This document shows positions 54,453-63,063 of a DNA stretch of 64,000 nt, piece by piece. The stretch lies in NCBI GenBank assembly GCA_029782355.1, contig JAKOUY010000011.1:456414-520413 (forward strand), written 5' to 3'. The notes below the pieces were generated by a model. The model searched no databases, had not been told where the DNA came from, and saw only the letters and a list, made by a program, of their open reading frames with translations. Position 1 is the stretch's first letter; each line of letters begins with the position of its first letter. The position numbers and the translations under genes were made by a program. Origin of the DNA: Actinomycetes bacterium. Lineage in GTDB: Bacteria; Actinomycetota; Acidimicrobiia; Acidimicrobiales; Ilumatobacteraceae.

Positions 54453-56047
54453 CCATCCTGCCCGACCGGGTCAACCGGCACAGCGAGGCCTACGCCGCCA
54501 ATCGTCAGGCACTGCTCGACCAGCTTGCCGAGCACGACCGGGAGCTGGCACTGGCCAACGGCGGTGGTGGGGAGCGCTACGTCGCTCGACACATCGCCCG
54601 CGGCAAGCTGCCCGTGCGTCAGCGGATCGAGCTGCTGCTCGACCCCGACGCCCCGTTCCTCGAGCTGTCGCCGTTGGCCGCTTGGGGGTCGGACTTCCCG
54701 GTCGGTGGAGGGCTGGTCACCGGCATCGGCGTGATCGAGGGCACGGAGTGCATGATCTCGGCCAACGACCCGACGGTGCGCGGCGGGACGATCAATCCGC
54801 TGTCGGTGCGCAAGTCGCTGCGCGCCATGGAGATCTGCCGGGACAACCGTCTGCCGCTGGTCAACCTGGTGGAGAGCGGCGGCGCCGACCTGCCCACCCA
54901 GAGCGACCTGTTCATCCCCGCCGGCCGGACGTTCCACGACATCACCGCGCTGTCCGCCGCCGGGATCCCGACGGTGGCCATCGTCTTCGGCAACTCCACG
55001 GCCGGCGGGGCCTACGTCCCCGGGATGAGCGACTACATCGTGATGATCAAGGAGCGCTCCAAGGTGTTCCTCGGGGGCCCGCCGCTGGTGAAGATGGCCA
55101 CCGGCGAGGAGAGCGACGACGAGAGCCTCGGCGGGGCGGAGATGCACTCGCGGGTCAGTGGTCTCGGCGACTATCTGGCCATCGACGAAGCCGACGGGTT
55201 GCGCATCGGGCGCCAGGTGGTCCGGCGGCTGAACCATCGCAAGCGCGGCCCGGGCCGGCGCGGGCCGGGCACCCCGCCGCGCTACGACATCGACGACCTG
55301 CTCGGCGTGCCGAGTGCCGACCCCAAGGTCCCATTCGATCCGCGTGACGTCATCGCCCGGATCGTCGACGACAGCGACTTCGACGAGTTCAAGCCGCTCT
55401 ACGGCTCGTCGCTGGTCACCGGCTACGCCGAGATCTGCGGCTATCCGGTCGGCATCCTGGCGAACCACCGCGGCGTGCTGTTCGGTGAGGACGCCCAGAA
55501 GGGAGCCCAGTTCATCCAGCTGGCCAACCAGATCGATACACCGCTGGTCTTCCTGCAGAACACCACCGGGTACATGGTCGGCAAGGAGTTCGAGCAACGC
55601 GGGATCATCAAGGACGGGGCCAAGATGATCAACGCGGTGACGAGCAGCCGGGTCCCGCACCTCACCGTGCACATGGCGGCCAGCTACGGGGCCGGGAACT
55701 ACGGCATGTGCGGGCGAGCCTACGGGCCGCGCTTCCTGTTCGCCTGGCCCAACGCCAAGACCGCGGTGATGGGGCCGGCGCAGCTGGCCGGGGTGATGTC
55801 GATCGTCGCCCGGCAGTCGGCGGCGTCACTCGGCAAGCCCTTCGACGAGGAGGCCGACGCCAAGCTGCGAGCCGCCATCGAGGAGCAGATCGAGCGGGAG
55901 TCCCTGGCCCTGCACATGACCGGCAAGCTGTACGACGACGGCATCATCGACCCGCGCGACACCCGCCACGTGCTGGGCATGTGCCTGTCGGTCATCGACA
56001 ACGACGAGATCCACGGCACGCGTGGCTACGGCGTGTACCGCATGTGA
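54449..56047 (+). CDS. Acyl-CoA carboxylase carboxyltransferase subunit (methylcrotonyl/geranyl-CoA type)
   Basis: The 532-residue beta subunit that moves CO2 from biotin to an acyl-CoA. Crotonase-fold halves are clear: NLVESGGADLPTQSDLF and GNSTAGGAYVPGMSDYIV in the first, and FLQNTTGYMVGKEFEQRGI with YGAGNYGMCGRAY in the second. The string GGPPLVKMATGEESDDESLG is characteristic of methylcrotonyl- and geranyl-CoA carboxylases. The start ATG overlaps the hydratase stop. Confidence 0.93.
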   Translation: MTILPDRVNRHSEAYAANRQALLDQLAEHDRELALANGGGGERYVARHIARGKLPVRQRIELLLDPDAPFLELSPLAAWGSDFPVGGGLVTGIGVIEGTECMISANDPTVRGGTINPLSVRKSLRAMEICRDNRLPLVNLVESGGADLPTQSDLFIPAGRTFHDITALSAAGIPTVAIVFGNSTAGGAYVPGMSDYIVMIKERSKVFLGGPPLVKMATGEESDDESLGGAEMHSRVSGLGDYLAIDEADGLRIGRQVVRRLNHRKRGPGRRGPGTPPRYDIDDLLGVPSADPKVPFDPRDVIARIVDDSDFDEFKPLYGSSLVTGYAEICGYPVGILANHRGVLFGEDAQKGAQFIQLANQIDTPLVFLQNTTGYMVGKEFEQRGIIKDGAKMINAVTSSRVPHLTVHMAASYGAGNYGMCGRAYGPRFLFAWPNAKTAVMGPAQLAGVMSIVARQSAASLGKPFDEEADAKLRAAIEEQIERESLALHMTGKLYDDGIIDPRDTRHVLGMCLSVIDNDEIHGTRGYGVYRM

Positions 56048-57936
56048 TGACCACTCGGCCCGCTCCCCTGACCTGCGTGCTGGTCGCCAACCGCGGTGAG
56101 ATCGCCGGGCGGATCTTTCGCACCTGCCGGGCGATGGGCATCCGCACGGTCGCCGTGTTCAGCGATGCCGACGCCGAGGCGCCCTTCGTGGGGGACGCCG
56201 ATGTCGCCGTGCACCTGCCGGGCAACACCCCGGCGGAGACCTACCTGCGCGGCGACCGGATCGTCGAGGCCGCCCATCGGGCCGGCGCCGACGCGATCCA
56301 CCCCGGATACGGCTTCCTGTCGGAGAACGCCGCCTTCGCCCGCCAGGTCGTCGACGCCGGGCTGACCTGGATCGGCCCGCCGGCCGAGGCCATCGAGGCA
56401 ATGGGGTCGAAGATCGCCGCCAAGCAGCGGATGCGCACGGTCGGGGTCCCCGTGGCGCCGGACAGCACCACCCACCGACCCACCGAGATCGGGCTCCCGG
56501 CCTTGGTCAAAGCCTCGGCCGGCGGTGGCGGGCGAGGCATGCGCATCGTCCGCAGCGCCACCGAGCTGGACGGGGCCATCGCCGCGGCCGAGCGCGAGGC
56601 GGCCTCGGCGTTCGGCGACGGCACGGTGTTCGTCGAGCGGTATCTGGAGCGAGCCCGGCACGTGGAGGTGCAGATCGTCGCCGATGCTCACGGGGCGGTC
56701 GTGGCCCTGTTCGAGCGCGACTGCACCTTCCAACGCCGGCACCAGAAGGTGGTGGAGGAGGCCCCATCACCGGTCGTCGACGAACCGCTCCGTCACCGGA
56801 TGTGCCAGTCGGCCGTGGCCGCGGCGCGTGCGGTCGGCTACGTCGGCGCCGGAACCGTCGAGTTCCTGCTCGACCGCGACGGCCAGTACTGGTTCCTGGA
56901 GATGAACACCCGCCTGCAGGTCGAGCATCCGGTGACCGAAGCGATCACCGGCATCGACCTGGTCCAGGTGCAGCTCGACGTCGCCGCCGGGTTCCCGCTG
57001 CCGGACCGCGTCCGCACAGCGCGCATCGGCGGTCACGCCATCGAGGTCCGCCTGTGCGCCGAGGATCCGTACCACGACTACCGACCCAGCACCGGGCGAT
57101 TCACGACCGTGCGCTTCGACCCGGCCATCCGCGCCGAGTCGGCGATCGAGTCGGGAACGACGATCACTCCCTACTACGACTCGATGGTGGCCAAGTTGAT
57201 CGCCCACGGGCGAACCCGGGCCGAAGCGGCACGACTGCTCATCGGTGGGCTGGACCGCAGCGTCATCCACGGCCCGGTGACCAACCGGGCGATGCTGCGG
57301 ATGCTGCTGAGCAGGATCGCCGCCGAGGGCGACCAGCCGGATCCCGAGGTCGACACCGCCTGGCTCGACGGCCAGGAGCTCGGCGAGGCGCCCGGGCCGT
57401 CGGCCGAGCAGTTGGCCGCAGCCGCCGTCGCCGTAGCCCGCCACCGCGCCGCGCCGTGGACGACACCCCCCGGCTGGCGGAACAACCCGTCCGACCTGCA
57501 TCGGATCGGTCTGGGGGACCACCTCGTCGAGTACCGCTTCGATCGCCGCGGCCAGCCCGACATCCTGGTGGTGGACGGGGATGCGCTGACCGTCGACGCC
57601 GACCGGCTGGCCGCGCTGGACAGGGTTCCGGTCACCGTCGAGGGGACCACCGTGCACGTGGCGAACGGGGCCTTCGCCCTCCCGATCGTGCCGCGCTTCA
57701 CGCCCCCGGACGAGGCCGGACGAGCCGGCAGCACCGTGGCCCCGATGCCGGGGACCGTGCTGCGCGTGCTGGTGGAGACCGATCAGGAGGTGGCCGCCGG
57801 GCAACCCCTGCTGACCATCGAGGCGATGAAGATGGAGCACCAGATCGTCGCGCCCACCGCCGGCACCGTGCGGGAGATCCTGGTGGTCGCCGGCCAGCAG
57901 CTCGACCACGGCCAGCCGCTGGTGGTGGTCGAGTGA
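56047..57936 (+). CDS. Acyl-CoA carboxylase biotin carboxylase/biotin carrier subunit
   Basis: A 629-residue alpha subunit. The biotin carboxylase domain runs from VLVANRGEIAGRIFRT through the ATP-grasp motif PALVKASAGGGGRGMRIV and FLEMNTRLQVEHPVTE (to about residue 450). A linking region precedes the C-terminal carrier domain, whose biotinyl lysine is in LTIEAMKMEHQIVAP. It pairs with the beta subunit encoded before it. Its ATG overlaps that stop as TGATG. Confidence 0.94.
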   Translation: MTTRPAPLTCVLVANRGEIAGRIFRTCRAMGIRTVAVFSDADAEAPFVGDADVAVHLPGNTPAETYLRGDRIVEAAHRAGADAIHPGYGFLSENAAFARQVVDAGLTWIGPPAEAIEAMGSKIAAKQRMRTVGVPVAPDSTTHRPTEIGLPALVKASAGGGGRGMRIVRSATELDGAIAAAEREAASAFGDGTVFVERYLERARHVEVQIVADAHGAVVALFERDCTFQRRHQKVVEEAPSPVVDEPLRHRMCQSAVAAARAVGYVGAGTVEFLLDRDGQYWFLEMNTRLQVEHPVTEAITGIDLVQVQLDVAAGFPLPDRVRTARIGGHAIEVRLCAEDPYHDYRPSTGRFTTVRFDPAIRAESAIESGTTITPYYDSMVAKLIAHGRTRAEAARLLIGGLDRSVIHGPVTNRAMLRMLLSRIAAEGDQPDPEVDTAWLDGQELGEAPGPSAEQLAAAAVAVARHRAAPWTTPPGWRNNPSDLHRIGLGDHLVEYRFDRRGQPDILVVDGDALTVDADRLAALDRVPVTVEGTTVHVANGAFALPIVPRFTPPDEAGRAGSTVAPMPGTVLRVLVETDQEVAAGQPLLTIEAMKMEHQIVAPTAGTVREILVVAGQQLDHGQPLVVVE

Positions 57937-59690
57937 TGGCCCATCCGGGCCGCGGCACCCGCCCGGTGCGCATCGCCAACTGCTCGGGGTTCTTCGGCGA
58001 CCGGATCTCCGCCGCCCGGGAGATGGTCGAGGGCGGGCCGATCGACGTGCTGACCGGCGACTGGCTGGCCGAGTTGACCATGCTGATCCTCCACAAGCAG
58101 CGAGCGCGCAACGCCGCGGCCGGGTTCGCCGGCACCTTCCTGACGCAGATGGAGCAGGTCCTCGGCACCTGCGCCGAACGGGGCATCAAGGTCGTCACCA
58201 ACGCCGGCGGCCTGAACCCGGCCGGTCTGGCCGAGCGCGTCCGGCTGCTGGCCGACCGGCTCGGCGTGACCGTCCGCGTCGCCCACGTCGAGGGCGACGA
58301 TCTGATGGACCGGATCGAGGAGCTGCGGCCGCAGCTGGCCCACCTCGACACGGGCGCCCCACTGACCGTCACCCCGATCTCGGCCAATGCCTACCTCGGC
58401 GGTTGGGGCATCGCTCGAGCCCTGGCCGACGGCGCCGACGTGGTGGTCTGCCCACGGGTGACCGACGCCGCGGTGGTGGCCGGGCCGGCGGCGTGGTGGT
58501 GGGACTGGGCCGTCGACGATTGGAACGCCCTGGCCGGCGCGGTGGTTGCCGGGCACGTCATCGAGTGCGGCGCCCAGGCCACCGGCGGCAACTACTCGCG
58601 CTGGCAACGGATCCCCGACCGCACCCGACCGCCGGGCATGCCGATCGCCGAGATCGACGCCGACGGCTCGTGCGTGATCACCAAGCATGCCGGCACGGGT
58701 GGATTGGTCGAGGTCGGCACCGTGACCGCCCAGCTGCTGTACGAGATCGGTCCGCCGCACTACCTCAACCCCGACGTCACCAGCCACTTCGAGACCATCC
58801 GGCTGGTGCCCGACGGTCCCGACCGGGTGCGCATCGCCGGCACCATCGGCAGCCCTCCCCCGGCCACCCTGAAGGTCTCGCTGAACTTCGACGGAGGCTT
58901 CCGCAACCGGGCGACGTTCCTCATCTCCGGCGCCGACCAGCCGGCCAAGGCCCACTGGGTCACCGACGCCCTGCTGCGACGACTCGGCGGAGCGGACCGC
59001 TTCGACGACCTCACCGTGCGCTTCGCGCCCGGCGACCCGCACGGCGCCGACCAGGAGTCCAGCACCGCCTCGCTCACGGTCATGGTCCGCGATGCCGACG
59101 AGCGAGCCGTCGGCCGGGCGTTCTCCGCCGCCGCCGTCGAACTCGTGCTGTCCAACTATCCGGGACTGTTCATGTCCGCCCCGCCGGCCGACGCGCAACC
59201 CGTCGGCGTGTACTGGCCGGCCCTGGTCAGCCGCGACGCGGTCCACCACCAGGTCGTCGCCGACGACGGGTCGCGCACCACCATCGCCGATCCGCCCACG
59301 GCCACCGACCCACCGGTGGCGGTGGCCGTGGCGGCCGCGGCGGTCGGCTCCACCCACCAGCCGTCGCGCGGGCCGGGACCGGGCGAGACGTTGGGCAGCG
59401 TGTTCGCCGCCCGATCGGGCGACAAGGGTGGGAACGCCAACGTGGGCATCTGGGCCGACGACGACGCCGGGTTCGCCTGGCTGCGCGACCGGCTGACGGA
59501 CGACACGCTGCGGGCCCTGCTGCCGGAGACCGCCGGTCTCGAGATCCGCCGCTACGAACTGCCGAACCTGCGGGCGCTGAACTTCGTCGTCGTCGGCCTG
59601 CTCGGCGAGGGAGTGGCCTCCAGCACCAACTTCGACCCGCAGGCCAAGGGACTCGGCGAGTACCTGCTCAGCCGGCGCTGGCCGGGCTGA
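57936..59690 (+). CDS. AtuA-like protein (DUF1446 plus C-terminal domain)
   Basis: A 584-residue protein. The N-terminal part (about 1-450) is the DUF1446 domain: RIANCSGFFGDRISAAREM, VVTNAGGLNPAG, and CPRVTDAAVVAGPAAWW. The C-terminal part (about 475-580) is the AtuA ferredoxin-like domain, with LGSVFAARSGDKGGNANVGIWA. AtuA is needed for acyclic terpene use in Pseudomonas, but its chemistry is unknown to me. Its fusion to the carboxylase operon (TGATG overlap) suggests a linked step. Confidence 0.88.
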   Translation: MAHPGRGTRPVRIANCSGFFGDRISAAREMVEGGPIDVLTGDWLAELTMLILHKQRARNAAAGFAGTFLTQMEQVLGTCAERGIKVVTNAGGLNPAGLAERVRLLADRLGVTVRVAHVEGDDLMDRIEELRPQLAHLDTGAPLTVTPISANAYLGGWGIARALADGADVVVCPRVTDAAVVAGPAAWWWDWAVDDWNALAGAVVAGHVIECGAQATGGNYSRWQRIPDRTRPPGMPIAEIDADGSCVITKHAGTGGLVEVGTVTAQLLYEIGPPHYLNPDVTSHFETIRLVPDGPDRVRIAGTIGSPPPATLKVSLNFDGGFRNRATFLISGADQPAKAHWVTDALLRRLGGADRFDDLTVRFAPGDPHGADQESSTASLTVMVRDADERAVGRAFSAAAVELVLSNYPGLFMSAPPADAQPVGVYWPALVSRDAVHHQVVADDGSRTTIADPPTATDPPVAVAVAAAAVGSTHQPSRGPGPGETLGSVFAARSGDKGGNANVGIWADDDAGFAWLRDRLTDDTLRALLPETAGLEIRRYELPNLRALNFVVVGLLGEGVASSTNFDPQAKGLGEYLLSRRWPG

Positions 59691-59702
59691 CAGCGCGGAC
59701 CG

Positions 59703-60386
59703 CTACACGGTCAACCGGTAGCCGATGCCGCGCACCGTCTGGATCACCCGCGGCTCGTCCGGATGGTCCTCCACCTTGACCCGCAGGCGGCGGACGTGGG
59801 CGTCCACCAGGCGGCTGTCGCCGAGGTACTCGTAGCCCCAGACGCGCTCCAGCAGCTGGTCACGCGACAGGACGATGTTCGGGTGATCGGCGAACTCGCA
59901 GACCAACCGGAACTCGGTCTTGGTCAGGCGGATCTCCTCACCGTTCTTCAGCACCACGCCCTGCTCGCGGCGCAGCTCGAGGTCGCCGAAACGGGTCTGG
60001 GGGCCCTGCACCGCAGTCTCGTGGAGCTGCACCCGGCGCAGCGCGGCACGGATCCGCGCGGCCAGCTCCTTGGGCACGACCGGCTTGGTGACGTAGTCGT
60101 CGGCACCCGCCTCCAGACCGGCCACCAGGTCGTAGGTGTCGGTCTGAGCGGTGACGATGATGATCGGCACGATGCTGGCGGCCCGGATCGCCCGGCACAC
60201 CTCGAACCCGCTGAGGTCCGGCAGACGCAGGTCGAGCAGCACCAGATCGGGTTCGTGCTGGGCCAGCTTGGCCAGGCCGGTCGACCCGTCGGGTGCCTCG
60301 ACGACGGTGTATCCCTCGTCCTCCAGCGCCAAGCCGAGAGCCAGGCGGATGGCGTCGTCGTCCTCGATGAACAGCAGGGTGTTCAC
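59703..60386 (-). CDS. OmpR-family response regulator, MtrA-like
   Basis: A 227-residue regulator. The receiver has TLLFIEDDDAIRLALG, the phospho-acceptor aspartate in LVLLDLRLPDLSG and the lysine in DDYVTKPV. The winged-helix DNA-binding domain ends VIQTVRGIGYRLTV. The GTG at 60386 gives usual length; an in-frame ATG at 60467 would add 27 atypical residues. It is divergent from the kinase-containing gene group at 60552, which probably holds its partner. It ends 12 bp from the convergent atuA-like gene. Confidence 0.9.
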   Translation of the reverse strand: MNTLLFIEDDDAIRLALGLALEDEGYTVVEAPDGSTGLAKLAQHEPDLVLLDLRLPDLSGFEVCRAIRAASIVPIIIVTAQTDTYDLVAGLEAGADDYVTKPVVPKELAARIRAALRRVQLHETAVQGPQTRFGDLELRREQGVVLKNGEEIRLTKTEFRLVCEFADHPNIVLSRDQLLERVWGYEYLGDSRLVDAHVRRLRVKVEDHPDEPRVIQTVRGIGYRLTV

Positions 60387-60488
60387 CGTTCGGTCACCCT
60401 GGTGGACGAATCTGTTACACAACGCGCGCAGAGGCCGAGCAGGGCTGTCATAGAACGCCGTCACCATAACAACCGTTCACGCTGCGCC

Positions 60489-60520
60489 GGTGGGGGTCAA
60501 CCTCCCCCTGACTCCCCACC
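60489..60520. promoter_or_regulatory. Inverted repeat between divergent regulator and STAS genes
   Basis: GGTGGGGGTCA (60489-60499) pairs with TGACTCCCCACC (60509-60520) apart from one bulged base. It lies in the 165-bp divergent region and could be in the leader of the STAS gene or part of an operator. Confidence 0.4.
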
Positions 60521-60551
60521 GCCAGCGGCGATCACCCCGCTGAGGAGTCCC

Positions 60552-60914
60552 ATGCACCGTCCCCCGAACGAGCTGGAATGCCTGGCCACCGTCACTCCGG
60601 ACGCCACGACGCTGACCGTCCGCGGCAGCTTGGCCGGCGCCTCCGGGGCCCGGGCCCTGGCCTCCGGGATGCGCCGGGTCGGAGTCGCGCCGGTGCTGTC
60701 GGTCGACGTCAGCGCGGTCACCTTCCTCGGGCAACGGGCCCACGACGTGCTGCTGCGCCGTGCCCGGCGGCTCGTCGCCCGCGGCCGTCAGCTCGTCGTC
60801 GTGTGCAGCGACGTCATGCTCCACCACGAACTGGCCCTCACCGATCTGGGTCGGATCGCCACGCTCGCCCGGGACGCCGGGTCCACGCTCTCCCAGCCGC
60901 GACAGGCCGCCTGA
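60552..60914 (+). CDS. STAS-domain protein with a degenerate phospho-site
   Basis: A 120-residue protein with the STAS (anti-sigma antagonist) strand-helix pattern: TTLTVRGSLAGASGARALA, LSVDVSAVTFLGQRAHDVLL, RQLVVVCSDVMLHHELALT. Classic antagonists have a serine (D-S-S-G) where this has F-L-G-Q-R, so it is unlikely to be controlled by a serine kinase. GAGGAG precedes the ATG. It lies between the response regulator and histidine kinase genes. Confidence 0.7.
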   Translation: MHRPPNELECLATVTPDATTLTVRGSLAGASGARALASGMRRVGVAPVLSVDVSAVTFLGQRAHDVLLRRARRLVARGRQLVVVCSDVMLHHELALTDLGRIATLARDAGSTLSQPRQAA

Positions 60915-60964
60915 GCGGCTGGGACGGGCGCTCCCCTCGGGCCCACCGGGCCGGGGCGGTGGGG

Positions 60965-60970
60965 CACACT
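60965..60970 (+). promoter_or_regulatory. Candidate -10 box of the histidine kinase gene
   Basis: CACACT ends 6 nt before the GTG at 60977. The spacing is the same as for other leaderless candidates though the first base differs from TANNNT. Confidence 0.4.
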
Positions 60971-60976
60971 GGTGCG

Positions 60977-62347
60977 GTGACCGGTCTTCCACGGCGAACG
61001 CTGCGCCTGCGAACGCGGGTCACGTTGTTCTTCAGCCTCACGGCGCTGATCGCCGGGATCGCCCTGGCCCTGACCACCTACGCCGTCGCTCGCTCGTTCC
61101 TGGTCGGCCAGCGGGCTTCGGTGGCGCGCACCCAGGCCTTCGCCAACGCCAAGGTGATCAACGACCAGCTCTCCGCCGATCCGACCACGATCGGCGACAT
61201 CGTCGGCCGTCTGCGCACGGAGGGCGGCGGGTTCGCCAAGCTCGTCGTCGGCGACAAAGAATTCCTCACCGACGCCAGCTTCCCGGCGACCGCCTTCCCC
61301 ATCGAGCTGAGCCGGACCGTCGAAGCCCGGCACAGCGGCGACCAGTACTTCAGCTTCGACCAACGACCGTTCCTGGCCGTCGGCGTGTACCTGGCCTCCA
61401 CCGGGGCCCACTACTTCGAAGCCTTCCCGCTCACCGACACCGAGCGGACGCTGCGGGCCATCGCCACCGCCATGGTGATCGGGGCGATCGGCACCACCCT
61501 GGTGGCCGCGGCGCTCGGGTGGTGGGCCAGTCGGCGCCTGCTCCGACCGGTCAGCCGGTTGGCCACCGCCGCCGGCGAGCTGGCCTCCGGTGGCCTGGAC
61601 ACGCGCATGTCCCCGGAGTCCGATCCGGATCTCGGCCGGCTGGCCACCTCGTTCAACGACATGGCCGACGCGGTGCAGACGCGCATCCAGCGCGAGGCCC
61701 GCTTCGCCTCCGATGTCAGCCATGAGCTGCGCTCCCCGATCACCGCGCTCACGGCCGCGGTCGAGGTCCTCCGCTCGCGCCGCGACGACCTGCCCGAGCG
61801 CAGCCGCCAGGCCCTCGACCTGGTCGTCGCCCAGGTCCAGCGCTTCGACCAGATGGTCCTCGATCTCCTGGAGCTGTCGCGGATCGACGCCGGTGCCACC
61901 GACGTCCACCGCGAGTCGGTCGCCCCAGCCCAGCTGGCCACGCGCATCGCCCACCGCTACGGGTTCGACGGCGTTCCGGTGACCGTCGACCACCGGCTGC
62001 CGCCCACCGTGCAGGTCGACAAGCTGCGCTTCGAGCGCATCCTGGCCAACCTCCTGGACAACGCCAAACATCACGGGGGTGGGCCGACCGAGGTCCGCCT
62101 CGACCTGGCCGGCGAGACGGCGATGGTGATCTCGGTCTCCGACGACGGCCCGGGCGTGGCCCCGAGCGAGCGCCAGCGGATCTTCGAGCGTTTCGCCCGG
62201 GGCGGGGCGGCCCGCCACCGCTCCGGCACCGGGCTCGGCCTGGCCCTCGTCGCCGAGCACACCGCGGCCCACGGCGGCCGGGTCTGGGTCGACGAGGCTC
62301 CCGGTGGCGGGGCCAGCTTCCACGCCCGGTTGGAGCACGTCCGGTGA
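60977..62347 (+). CDS. Sensor histidine kinase, MtrB-like
   Basis: A 456-residue membrane kinase. Two transmembrane helices (about 16-38 and 158-180) flank an extracellular domain; a HAMP linker (SRRLLRPVSRLATAAGEL) follows. The phospho-acceptor histidine is in ASDVSHELRSPITAL. The ATPase boxes are complete: N in ILANLLDNAKHHG, G1 in VSDDGPGVAP, F in IFERFARGG and G2 in GTGLGLALVAEH. It is probably the partner of the divergent OmpR-type regulator. Its stop overlaps the GerMN lipoprotein start. Confidence 0.92.
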   Translation: MTGLPRRTLRLRTRVTLFFSLTALIAGIALALTTYAVARSFLVGQRASVARTQAFANAKVINDQLSADPTTIGDIVGRLRTEGGGFAKLVVGDKEFLTDASFPATAFPIELSRTVEARHSGDQYFSFDQRPFLAVGVYLASTGAHYFEAFPLTDTERTLRAIATAMVIGAIGTTLVAAALGWWASRRLLRPVSRLATAAGELASGGLDTRMSPESDPDLGRLATSFNDMADAVQTRIQREARFASDVSHELRSPITALTAAVEVLRSRRDDLPERSRQALDLVVAQVQRFDQMVLDLLELSRIDAGATDVHRESVAPAQLATRIAHRYGFDGVPVTVDHRLPPTVQVDKLRFERILANLLDNAKHHGGGPTEVRLDLAGETAMVISVSDDGPGVAPSERQRIFERFARGGAARHRSGTGLGLALVAEHTAAHGGRVWVDEAPGGGASFHARLEHVR

Positions 62348-63030
62348 CCGGGCCGTCTCCGGCCCGCACGGTCTCGCTGCTGGCGATCGCCGTGCTCGCC
62401 GCCGTCCTCGGCGCATGCGGAGTCCCCGATCGCGGGCCGGTCCACCAACTCGACCGGGTCCCCTTCGGCCTCGACGTCACCACGACCTCGTCGACCACGA
62501 CCTCCTCCACCACCAGCACCACCCTGGTGGCCGTGACCACGACGATGCCCCCGCCGACCACGCCCCCGGCGACGACCCCGACGGAGGCGATCCACCTGTA
62601 CTTGGTCTCCGGCGAGCAGCTCCGCCCGGCGACGGTCCAGCTGCCCGCCGGTCCGACGCTCGGCGACGTCCTCCAGGCGCTCACCGCCGGGCCGCCTCCG
62701 GGATCCACCGGCCTGCGCAGCGCGCTCGACGCCGGGGCATCGATCACCGGGCGCGACGACCGCAACGGGGTCGCCACGGTCGACCTCCCGGCCGGATTCT
62801 TCGAAGGCCTGTCGACCGTGGATCAGCGGCTGGCGATCGGCCAGATCGTGCTGACGCTGGTCGAACGTCCCGGCATCGGCCAGGTCCGCTTCACTCGCGG
62901 TGGAGCCCCGTTCGCCGTGCCGCGCGGTTCCGGCGAGCTGTCCGGTGCCGGCGCGGTGGTGTCCCGCCTCGACTTCCTCGACCTGCTCGCCGCCGACGTC
63001 CTCCAGCGTCCGGCGACGCCCCCACAGTGA
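62344..63030 (+). CDS. GerMN-domain lipoprotein, LpqB-like
   Basis: A 228-residue lipoprotein. The signal peptide ends at the lipobox LGAC (Cys25). A Thr/Ser/Pro linker of about 45 residues precedes a GerMN domain (EAIHLYLVSGEQLRPATVQL, then VATVDLPAGFFEGLS). Mycobacterial LpqB has a similar GerMN domain and affects MtrB; here the LpqB C-terminal propeller is absent. The GTG start overlaps the kinase stop as GTGA. Confidence 0.82.
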   Translation: MTGPSPARTVSLLAIAVLAAVLGACGVPDRGPVHQLDRVPFGLDVTTTSSTTTSSTTSTTLVAVTTTMPPPTTPPATTPTEAIHLYLVSGEQLRPATVQLPAGPTLGDVLQALTAGPPPGSTGLRSALDAGASITGRDDRNGVATVDLPAGFFEGLSTVDQRLAIGQIVLTLVERPGIGQVRFTRGGAPFAVPRGSGELSGAGAVVSRLDFLDLLAADVLQRPATPPQ

Positions 63031-63047
63031 CCGGCACTGAGCGGCGT

Positions 63048-63053
63048 TAACGT
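63048..63053 (+). promoter_or_regulatory. Candidate -10 box of era
   Basis: TAACGT ends 10 nt before the era ATG, in the 33-bp gap after the lipoprotein gene. The leader would be only about 3 nt. Confidence 0.35.
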
Positions 63054-63063
63054 CTGGGACCCG

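Noticed and set aside
60387..60467. Longer N-terminus for the OmpR-type regulator
   Set aside because: The additional 27 residues precede the first beta strand of the receiver domain and match no family feature; the GTG at 60386 gives the usual length.
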